Source of the DNA: Hyphochytrium catenoides
Taxonomy: Eukaryota > Sar > Hyphochytriomycetes > Hyphochytriales > Hyphochytriaceae
Reading direction: 5' to 3'
Assembly (NCBI GenBank): GCA_900088475.1
Contig: FLMG01001246.1
Location: 550 to 60,172, forward strand
DNA length: 59,623 nucleotides
This document shows, in pieces, positions 33,887-44,236 of this stretch (position 1 is its first letter; the number at the start of each line of letters is the position of its first letter). The translations under genes and the position numbers were made by a program. A model generated the notes under the pieces. That model was not told the origin of the DNA, ran no database searches, and worked only from the letters and a program-made list of their open reading frames with translations.

Positions 33887-34731
33887 TCATTCTTGCTTTT
33901 CTTCCTGAGCTATCTCCGGCTTGTGCAGCGACAAAAAGTCAAATACTATGGCAGGATTCTCTGGCTTATATCTCGCCGTGCATGTTGAGGCATTAATGAA
34001 GGAGATCCCATTCATAGTTGCTGTACCATATGCCTGATGGATATGCCCGAAGACATGGTAGCAGCGCTTGACGCGGTTCAGAACAACTTCGCGAAGGTGA
34101 GCACAGCCAGCAGAGACGCCAGGCTTCACTTCATCCAAGATTCCTTGAGGCGGACAATGCGTAATAAGGACATCGGTGTCCTTGGGACTTAAGCTCCACC
34201 GCCTTTGCAATTCTTCTTCTGAACTGACGTTGAAGGCCCAATCGTGGTAAGAGGGTTGATAGGACTTCCATACACCTTTATATTGCTCTCGGGAAGGACA
34301 AATGCCTCTTCCTCTAGATATATAACGCCTGCCTGCTTTGCAGCTGCACCTGTTAGGAGTCGCCGTGCTTGTTCACAAGTCTCGCGAGGACAGTACCGAT
34401 GCTTTTCGCTCCAATCACTGTCCAAAACCCGCTCATGATTTCCAGCGATAATGACCTTCCATCTATGCGGCAGCTTAGTAAGCCACGAGACAAACTCACG
34501 AACTTGATCGCACGTTCCATGCATTGTAAAGTCGCCAGCATGTATCAGCACGCCACCATCTGGTACTACTAGCTTCGTAAAGGGCCTGAGGCGCCCTCCT
34601 TCCTTGATAAGAAGTTCATGCTTTGAGTGGGTGTCACTAAGGCATACAAACCTTGTCAGCGACGTTGTTGAGGAGGAGGTGGAGGACTCGGTAGGCGTGG
34701 CAGTAGTGCTAGGCGTTGTCATCTCAGGCAA
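33887..34731 (-). pseudogene. MPPED-like metallophosphoesterase with a 1-nt frameshift
   Basis: Two overlapping frames (34731-34189 and the frame read from 34210 to 33887) together hold a full calcineurin-like phosphoesterase of the MPPED1/2 (239FB) type: FVCLSDTHSKH (D.H), LIHAGDFT (GD), VIIAGNHERVLDSDW (GNHE), KVYGSPINP, then in the other frame DWAFNVSSEEELQRRW, DVLITHCPP and HVFGHIHQAYG (GH.H). The break lies at the G-run 34253-34255 (CCC on the coding strand): one missing base there puts everything downstream out of frame, and the first frame then ends at 34189. No GT-AG intron can explain it because conserved residues sit on both sides. All metal-binding motifs are otherwise intact, so a sequencing error in the short homopolymer is as likely as a recent pseudogene. 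Confidence 0.75.
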
Positions 34732-35658
34732 TGCTCCCTCTACCTCCTGATGTAAGAAAGAAGGGCACTCGATCCTATGCTATAACCTCTGCTTCCTGTC
34801 GTTCCTACTAAAACAGAAAATAACGGAGCTCCAAAATTACACCAGACTTCGGAAGATTAGGGCGCACTAGTGCATTGTAACGCTTCTTCGTTAATGACGA
34901 AATCTCAACGAACGCCGAAGGCATGTCTTCCTAGTTAATGTTGGGTCCACAGAAGCCATGACTCTCTCTAAACCCCTTTCTTCTTCTTGCCCCCATCCCC
35001 CCGTGTCCTTCTACATCCTCGTCCAGAGCGGACGCAATGAGCTGGTGATCCTTGGCAGAAGACAGGCTTGCACATAACGTCAAGATACGTGAATGACCAC
35101 TCTGATCCTTCCCCAGCGGATGTAACTATTATAGGAGGAGCTGCGTGACTTGATGGATGATCCTTGGGAGAAGACTCGCAGAAAGTTCAAGCTACGCCGC
35201 CGATAAGCACTCCGCAGGCCGATGAAGAACTATTACTGAGACTGAGAAAGAAGAGGAAGAGTGATGATCTTTCCCGAAACGGTCCCGTCCATCGACCTTG
35301 AAGTACAGACAGAGACGTTAACCGCTAGCCTCATCACTTCCAAGGTTTTAGAAACATTGGTTTGTTTCTGAAATATTCCCGCCCGGCCAGCAATGGAAAT
35401 GACGGCCAAAGAGGTCTACCCTAATGCCCGTCCAGACTCCGCAAAGTGACCTTTGATCAACAGCTAGAAAAGGGGTTGAATGTGAAAAAATGCTCAGACC
35501 CTTTATCGGAGTTATTAGGCAAACCTCAGGGGACGATGGAGGTGGGAAAAGCACGATGACAGATCAAAAATTCGACGTTTCCCTTGGGCAAGACAGACAG
35601 ACAGAGTGAAAAGAAAGAGAGAGAGAGGGAGAGAGAGGGAGAGAAAGAGAGAAAGAGG

Positions 35659-35701
<43 letters not shown>

Positions 35702-36244
35702 GGAGAGAGAGAGAGGGAGAGAGAGACACAGAGGGACGCAGAGAGACACAGAGAGAAAGACAGAGAGAGGATGGATGAAGTCAAGGACGGGAAAGGAGCG
35801 ATGGAGAGACAGAGTGATAAGAAGGAAAGTCTCAAGCACAAGCAGGAAAGAGAGACGAGAGAGAGAAAACACGGCGGCTTCCTCCATTTCTTCGGCTCTG
35901 TCTCATGAGGATCTGGCCGACAGTCTTACCGAATCGCCTTGTTATCATAGTTCTTAGAACAGCGGTTTGTTGTGCTGCCAGCTCTGAAAGCTCTGCGGAC
36001 GTGAAGAGCATTGAAAGAGAGAGACTTAGTATTATTGACAGCAATCTCTTTTTGCACGAGGATGACTCTACTAGTGCGGGCCTGAGTACTTCCTCGCTTC
36101 CCTATAGCTTTACTCTTCTCTCCGTACCGCCTGGGTCGAGCCTCTGACCTTCTATGCATGAAGCATTGGGCCGCTCCTCTTTTGTGCTGAATGGACGTGA
36201 AGTCCCGTGAAACCTAGGGTTGGCAGCTCGGCCCAGCCCTCGCG
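34732..36244. other. Intergenic, upstream of the Arb2-FYVE-kinase gene
   Basis: Apart from the purine microsatellite at 35606-35770 I see no gene. Frames across the microsatellite are artefacts of the repeat. A short open stretch (35868-35945) reading SSISSALSHEDLADSL could be an upstream exon of the kinase gene but has no supporting splice sites. Confidence 0.35.
35606..35770. repeat. Interrupted (GA)n microsatellite
   Basis: About 165 bases of GAGA with occasional AAAG and GGGA interruptions on the plus strand, drifting into GACAGA/GACACAGA units on the right. Polypurine-polypyrimidine, so capable of H-DNA. Confidence 0.95.
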
Positions 36245-39200
36245 ATGGCTGCGATCACCAGTAGGCTGCAGCTTACAGCCTTCTGGGGATCAAAGAAGGA
36301 GACTAACAATAAGCCAGCCGTACCTTCTCCGGCGGGAAAGAAGAATTCATTTCCCAGCACATCTTCAGGTCCTCCTTTGGGGTGGTTGTCATCTGATAGG
36401 TTATAGCACTTTCAAGTCTGCCATCGGGTGTACGATGCTCCTTCGGTACCTGTAGCGGTCTTACCTGGTTTACGATCTTCTCCTGGCTTCTTTCTTCTTC
36501 GTTCGGTAGCTCTCTGCGCTGCCTAGAGTTCCAATATCCTCTGGTTCTGAACATGCCTTTATTTACAGCTCCTGGGTCATTACCTGAGCGAGATGCCGCC
36601 GAGGTTGTCGACATCACGTCTAGAAAGGTTCAAGAGATCATCAAGACTGAGCATCAGCTTTCTGAGTTCACTCTGGAGGTGGGCTATCTATAGATCTCCT
36701 ATTTCTCTCAATCAGCTCTGCTCTTCAGTGCGCTTGGCTCCCATGCTTGTTCGTCGTTCTCTCTCTTCTCTCGCCCCAACCATACTTCCGATCTAGCTAT
36801 TCACCCTAGACTCTGTGTCCAAAATGGCTTGGCAACTTCATGTCACAGGAAGGTGACTTGGTTGTGAAACATTGGAGCAACAACCAAACTAGTGTGGTTG
36901 ACAGACTTTGCCTCTTGATATCAAGTGAGCCGGGGACCCCTGCCGGCCTCTGGAGCCGCTCTCTATGTCTCCGAAGAGGCGCTGAAGGTATTGAAGCCTT
37001 AGCACAGTCAAAGACGCCTGTGACGAGAACCTGATGAGTCTTGTGTGCAGGCGGAGGTGTCCGGCATGGAGGGTTAGGCTCCATGTTACCATTCCTTGAT
37101 GCCTGTCATGACAGTGGCATGGGAGTTGTTATCGTTTCAGATCCCTTTGGGAAGGAGACGGCGGTAAGGACTGCACTCTCCACCAGCTCACTCTTTCCGC
37201 TCTTCTCCCTATAAACACCGTCACGGTCGTAGTCAAGAGCATTTGTCTTTATCGCGGTGGTCCCGTAAGCTTTTTTGTGAGCCTTTGATATCTCTGCTTC
37301 AAGGTATTCTCAAGCTTACCTTCCATTCCCTCTTGCAGTCCAACAACGCCAGGTCCCGGATACTTCTACTGTGGCAGAAGATCGTGGCACAATCACGAGC
37401 TACACACGTCTTCATTGTGGCTTATATGGAGGCTGGGGCAGTGGTGGTGGAGCTGATTAGAGACAACCTTGAGCTGATGCAGAGACAGCTTAGTGGTGTG
37501 GCGCTGATAGAATCCACTCACAACTTGAAGGATGATCAGAGCTATGGCTTTCTGAAGTTCATGTCACAATGGGTCTTTAGCTTTGTACACTCGGACTTGC
37601 CTCGTGGTGCAAGAGTTCGGGAAAAAGAGGTAGGATATTACCTCTTTCTCGACTTTAGAGCTGTGCGATTGGACGCCTAACTCGGCACATGTTTGTCCAT
37701 CGTCGCATGTGACTAACCTCGGTGGCTCTGACATATATTTCATATGGATTACAGGCGGCTGCCAAGTGTGTGGTCATCTCATCTGGGACGATGTATGTTG
37801 GATCTCAGACGCTAGTCTCCAGTGTCCCTTCCATTTTCGCAGCCTTCAAGGCGAGATGGTAAGACAGAACGCACCTAGCCCGTTCTTTCGGCATTGTGAT
37901 TTACTAGCTTCTGACGATATGTAAAAACTCCGCTGCCGAGGGTGAGCTCCAAGCCTCATCTCCTCGCGATAACACCTATTAACTGTTGTTCGAGAACCTT
38001 TCCTACCACGTGCACTACACAGTCGCTCAGAATTACGTCCACGCTTATCTCACATCCTCTCTCGATTCTATTGTAGGTCTGGATTCCGCTCGCAGGCTCC
38101 CACAGGCGGTCTGACTAACACGATGACGTCCATCGGGGCTGGGCTGACTGGCTATGGAACCGAGAGCAGTGCTACGGAGTGCTACACTTGCAAAGAGAAG
38201 TTCTCGTTGACCCGTTGGAGATTTTATTGCAGAACGTGTCAATGGGCAGGTGAGCTACTAGACTAGCTAATAGACACATCAGGCGCTCTCCACTCCTCGT
38301 GGCAGCTAGGTTGCCTCACATTTCCCCTGCCTTGTCGTTTCTAGCTTTATTCTCTTCCTGCTGCTCACCTATATTCTCCTATGTACTCTTCAGTATGCAA
38401 GGGTTGTTCTGTCCTCGAGCGAGTGCAGCCGATAGGAGAGGTTCGCCTGTGTAGGACGTGCTCTTCAATCCCGTCTCTCATGCACTGGTCTAGGTGAGTC
38501 GTCTTGAGGTTTTGCCGGACTCTCCACCGTTAAGACGCAGACTATGGTCCCACGATTTATGAGACATGAAGAAGAACCAACAGTGAAATGAACTTATCGT
38601 TCTGCTTATCTACACAACAGCTCTAGCGTCTTAGCAGATTCCGCCTCGGGTTAACGTTTATCATTCCCTCTTTTTTCGCTACTGCCCTCAATCTACGCCT
38701 CCGTGTATCCCTGAACCAGGCCTAGAGCGTGGCGAGCTGGAGAGCAGCGAAGTCTCTACGGCGATCATCCTGAGCACAAGTTGAGTGTTGATGACTTTGA
38801 GCTCATTGAGGTTATTGGGAAAGGTGCTTGTGGAAAAGTGGTGTTGGTCATCAAGAAGGATGGCAAGGACCAGGGAAAGCTCTTTGCGATGAAAGTCCTT
38901 AAGAAAAAATGGGTCATGAACAAGGTAAGTGCGCGAAAGTACGGCTCTTTAGTGAGATTTAGTTGGGGAAAAGGCCAAAAAAAGGAAGGAGGACTAGGTA
39001 TCAGCGGCGGGAGCCTCACTGCACATGTTGGGACAGGACTTGGTAGCAGCAACCATGGCAGAGCGAATGATCCTCCAGGAGGCAGAGCATCCTTTCATCG
39101 TACAGCTCAGATATGCTTTCCAGAGCCATGTGAGTGCAAATTGTGTTTCCTATCGTGCCTTCGGGCGGTGTCCCTATAGTATGAACCAGGCACTATCCCG

Positions 39201-42200
39201 TTACAGGCAGAGCTTTCTGCATTCAAGGCAACTAAAGAGTCTTCTGTCCTCAGAACAAGCTCTACATGGTGATGGACTTTTATCACGGAGGCTCCTTAAG
39301 AGAGATCTTACGAGCCAGAGGGTGCTTCAGTGTTACGAGATCTAAGTTTTATTTAGCTGAGGTAAGGCAGCTCGCTACTCCTCTATAGTTCCTTCATCTA
39401 TTTCAGCTGCCTAAGCACGATATATGATGTCCGGACCACCGTCTTGTTGATCAATATTCTTGGCTGTATCCGCTGTCTGCCTTCTGCTCTTCTAACTCGA
39501 CAAACCGTATTGTTCTCATGGGCGATGGAATCATATCACTAACACTCTTGTCTTCAGTTGATCCTCGCGATCGGTCATCTGCACAGTCGGGACATTGTCT
39601 GGCGCGACATCAAAACCGAGAACATCTTGATAGACATGGAAGGGCATATCGCAGCCACGGATTTCGGTCTGTCCAAGCCTGGTATGACAGAAGGAGAGAA
39701 GGCTTCCTCGTTCGTAGGGACTGGAGAATATCTGGCACCTGAACTGCTTCACCAGGCGGGCTACGGCAAGGTAACTGAAGGCAAAGTGGACCTATTGAGT
39801 GTGATAGAAATGGCGCACATAGCTCAGCAAGTCCAATGACGTAGCAGTTTCGTCAAATGACAAGGTTACAAAGTGAGCTACGATTGTGATGGAGCAGAAC
39901 AGAGTGTCATGGGGAAAGAGGAATTACGAATAGAGCACTTGGCGTAAGAAGTAGGGGGTATCGTGGCAATCCTTTGCTGACAAAGCAATCTTAGAGGTTG
40001 GACGCTGGGAGCCGTCCATGATTCTTGATACTAAGGTCTGTCCTTCCCCTCCTCTCATTCATCCGTCTTCTCCTGATAGCCGGTGGACTGGTGGGGTTTA
40101 GGCATCCTTGCCTTTGAGTTTATCACGGGTCGACCTCCCTTCACGCATGTGAGCCTCCCGCTGCTCTTTGAGAGAATCAAGAATGAGGAGCCCGTCTTCA
40201 CAAGCCAATTTACTGTTGAACTGGAAGACTTGATTAAGAAACTGCTAAGCAAGGACCCGACAAGACGGTACGTATGACGGAGACACCATGGATAACAAAC
40301 AGCACAAAATTAACAGAAGTGGAGTGGCAAAAAGGAATGGCACCTGTTCTGATGATAGGCAGAGAACGTAAGGGGGTCAAGGGAAGAAGATGGAAGAAGA
40401 CAAAGGGCGAGCACTCACTCTACTGTTGCCTTTAGGCTATGTAGCGGTCCTGGCGGGGTGGAAGAGATCAAAACCCACCCTTTCTTCGCCGACGTCGACT
40501 GGGAGGCTCTGTATCAGAAAAAGGCACCCGTGCCGCCTCTTCCATTCACAGAGGAACAGATATCAGAGGAGCTCAGGATCAAAAAGTCTTTGGAGAAGAT
40601 CAGAAACACCAGGGAGGAGGCAATGTGTGAGACGCCTGTAACCAAAGAGGAGATACCCATGGACATTGGCGACGATGTTTTTGATAGGTAAGCTACTACT
40701 CTGCTTTCTTCAGCGGCCCGGGCTTTGTCTTCGAAGATTTGGTCTTGAGTTCTCCTTAGTCCAACATGCAGGCCTAACCCTACCTCATGTCTTTATATCG
40801 CCCCCTTTGCCTCCTTTCTCCCCGGGCATATAATGTCCACGTATATCCAGGTTCACCTATGTACACCTTGAAGAGGACGTTGGCGGTTCCGGCAGGATGA
40901 TGAAGATGCTCGTCCCTTCGCCTCAGCGTCTAGAGTCCATTCCAGACTCTCCATCGACGCCACCACCACCCGACACTCCGCCCAGCAGGAAGCTGTCAGC
41001 CATCCCTGGCTCTCCAACAACTCCTCCCGACTCCAGAGAGCCTTCGGTGCTAGAGGAACCAACGCCGATCATGAGCACGCCTGCGAGTGGGCCTATGATG
41101 AACACTCCTGCAGGAGGGATCGGCCTGGAAGCAATGGCAGCAGCTGGGACAGGGCCTTTTGCAGCTAGAGCAAGGCCTGGCCCGACACCAGTTAGCGGAT
41201 CGAATGGGACGCCCAGATCTACAGGCTCAACTGCGTTCCCGAAGCCTGGGGCCTCCAAAGGAAAGTATAGCAGCTACCTTACGGACGTGAAGGAAGATCC
41301 CAGTAAAAAAGAAGATGGAAAATCTTCAGCAGCGGGAGGTTCGGGGGCCTTTGGGAGAAGTCAAACACCGAGGAGTGGTCCTGATGCTCCACAGACTCAA
41401 TCTCCCATTATCAAACGCCTCATGTCTACGATTGAGACATCGCGGTCTTCGCCTCAGACTCCTACCCCGCCGACAAGGCGTCCGGGACCAACCATTGAGA
41501 GTCCTCACCCAGCGAATGCGGCAGCAGAGAGGTTTGGTGCGGGGAGTGGTAAGGAGGGTGTAGCAGCAAGCCAAGTTCCTCGCGTGTCAGGAGGTAACCC
41601 GAATGTCGCTTCAGTGAGTAAGCCTTCAGAGACGGAGGAGAGCTCCTCGGTGAAAGCTGTTGAATCCTCTTACTGGCCAGCAGCAACGTCCTCAACATCC
41701 TCGCGTTTCGACGGCCCACCAGCTTTGTATAGGATGGCGTACGGTGCCAGTAAGGAGGGGTCTGCACGATTTCCCGATTCCCGTAAAGAAAGTCTCAAAA
41801 CGACTCAGCCTGCCCCTCGTCTTGATACATCTTCGACCTCTGACATTCGAAGTATTGGAGCTGCAGAGGGAAACAGCAGTCAAGGACGGGGTTTTAGGAC
41901 GGAGTCAACGAATGCTACGGATGGAAGAGTAAAGCATGATGGGAGAGGAAGAGATTCACCTTCGTCATTTACTTCTGGGCGTCGTCAGCTCTCAATGGAA
42001 CCTGCGGTATCAAAGGAGGAAGCAACTGGACAAAGTGCTGATCCTCTCGAAGGTCTCCTCTCCGGCGTCTTCAGCAAGGAAAAAGGATCGGGCTCTGAGC
42101 ATAGGAGAAAGCTCAAGAGCGCTGAGAACATCAAAGGACCCTCTGTCGGGCCAACCTCCCCAATAACTTCATCCACATCTGCTTCAGCTCAGCCTTCAAA

Positions 42201-43911
42201 CTCATCCCCTGGCTCCTCCTCAGGCTCACCCTCAAGGCAGTACCAACAGCAAGGCTCTTTGCCTTATACCAATAAGGTGCCAGGTGACAGCAATGAGGAT
42301 TGGAAACCTGTTCCTTCTGCGGGAAGGACGGTCAGTGCTCCCGCAGGAGGCAACAGACTAGCGAGAAAAATCTCGTATGTGATAGATAGTGATGAGGACG
42401 AAGAGACAGACAACACACAATCGGTATCGGCTGGCACGATATCATCTCCTAGAGATAACGCAGCCCGTGTTCAAACCAGCTCGCCCCCGCCAGGTCTACC
42501 GCGCTCTCCTACGGCTAAGAGTTCCCAGGTAGACATCAGGAACGAGTTAGCGAGAGCCGCAGGAAGCTCTGTAGTTGGTGGGGCAACGGGCAGCAGCTAT
42601 GGAGCTCCCAATAGAGGTTCACCTAAGAACTCTCCGCGGTCAGGCGGTGCAGGTTACAGAGCAGATGATTCCCAGCTAAGATCGGGAGAGGCAGACAGAA
42701 GAGCGTCTCCTCGTTCGCAGGGTCAGGCAGAAGGATACAGAGGACGTCCGGGACAAGCACCTTATATCAGAAGCCAAGGCGATGGCAGGAGAGAAGAGCT
42801 AGAAAGTGAAGAGAGGAAAGGCTCTCGCCGTTCGCCTCGTACTGATTCTGCGTCTGGAACACCGAAATCTTCCCCTAGAGCTGTCAATAAGCCATCACTG
42901 AACCTTAAAGAGTTAGGCACAGAGGCCAGTGTGGAGGAAGAACTATCTCCAATGAGCCGCATCATCAAGGAAAGAACTCAAGCGGCCCGTGGGCTCAAGT
43001 CCAGTCCGGAGAGACCTAAGTCACAAAGTAGTCAGGAAGGACGAGACCCTCTCCCTCGTTCTCTCTCTGGAGCAGGTTCTAACCGCAAATTGGAAGAAAG
43101 CTCTCGACCAGCAAATGTTGGGGTGGGCCAAGTCTCAGAGGCTAGGCAGGGTGAAATGAGTGTCGGGCCCGAGGTTCGGAGACCATCCCCACCAGCATCA
43201 GCCCCTGCTTCAAGCTCTTCCTCTAGTTCATCTGGTAGAGGTGGACCGCCTGCTTCGCTCTCTAAAGCTTCCTCACAGCAGTACAGAGGCCAAGGCTCAG
43301 TTCGAGAAGGATTAGTGAGAAGCCAGTCTAACAGAACATATGGACCTACATCCTCCTCTTCTTCATCCTCCTCCTCATTAAATCAAGCAGCCACCTCTAC
43401 ATCTAGACCTGCTCGAAACCAGGCGGATGTCTCGCGGCGATATGCTCCAGGATCAACAGCTACGAGCAACTCATCAAATGCCTCAAACCGGACACCAGTG
43501 GAAGAAGAGTCTCCGATGAGCAGACTGATCCGAGAGAGAAAGGCTGCTAATGCTGCGGCGGCAGCAGCGAACAGGGGACAAGCAGGGTCTGGGCCCTCCT
43601 GGGCATATGCTCGAGGAGCCAATCCTCGGACAGACAATATTCCAACAGACCTAATGAACCGCATTCGGCAAACTGCTGCTGCGAACAACGGCAACGACCA
43701 GAGACAAGGCAGAGGACAGCCAATGCAGAGACGCCCGACACCAATGATGCCCAGTCAATATAATGGAAGGTTCAACGGTGGCCCAGTCCCAGTTAACAGG
43801 TCGGACAAGGATTTTGAAATTGAAAGTGACAGCGAGAGGGACAGTGAGGCCACCTCTCAGCTTAACCATAGCGTTAGGGACAGCGAGTGGAACGCGGTTG
43901 TGGATCTATAG
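36245..43911 (+). CDS. Arb2-FYVE-AGC protein kinase fusion, about 1749 aa
   Basis: Fifteen exons, all GT-AG and in phase: 36245-36368, 36569-36678, 36810-36924, 37051-37163, 37339-37629, 37755-37858, 38077-38249, 38394-38493, 38720-38924, 39037-39129, 39254-39361, 39558-39770, 40080-40267, 40436-40687, 40851-43911. Residues ~45-286 match the Arb2/FAM172 domain (FMSQEGD, GSMLPFLDACHDSGMGVVIV, THVFIVAYMEAG, ALIESTHN, SVPSIFAAF). Residues 321-366 are a FYVE-type finger with four CxxC pairs (321, 337, 345, 363). Residues 402-~665 are an AGC kinase: Gly loop GKGACGKV (410), Lys435, VWRDIKTEN (Asp529), DFG (547), T-loop SSFVGTGEYLAPE, and the C-tail hydrophobic motif FDRFTY (728-733). The remaining ~1000 residues are Ser/Pro/Gly-rich. 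A lipid- (PI3P-) directed kinase on endosomes is inferred. One alternative is two adjacent genes, but exon 8 joins exon 9 in phase with no start codon between. Confidence 0.85.
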
Positions 43912-44236
43912 CGAGGCCGACAGTATTTATTGCCCTCATTCCGGTTTGACGGGCAGCATTCTCTCACGTTTGTCTCCTCTCCTATATCTTCATTTCCACT
44001 ATACTTTTGCCGATACTACTCTGTCTCCACTTTCTTACTAGCCTGTCTCTCTCGATCCATATCTCTGTTGCACTCTAAGCAGATCCGCCGATCCAAACCC
44101 TTCACCACGGACCCGGGGTCCCCATTCCGCCACCCAAAAGATTGCCGGCACACCTTGGACCAGATAACGCATGATAAACACGCTATTATATTTAGTTGCC
44201 ACTGAATGCTTGTTGCTCTCGACCTTTCTTTCATCT
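43912..44236. other. Convergent 3' spacer
   Basis: 325 bases between the stops of the kinase gene and the LRR gene. Pyrimidine-rich; no gene seen. Confidence 0.4.

Noticed and set aside
35515-35908. Long SLSLSLS and RERERER frames on both strands
   Set aside because: Artefacts of the (GA)n microsatellite; all frames are open because the repeat lacks stops.
36245-38500. Arb2-FYVE part as a separate gene upstream of a kinase gene
   Set aside because: No stop codon or new start lies between exon 8 and exon 9, and their phases match; transcript data could still overturn this.
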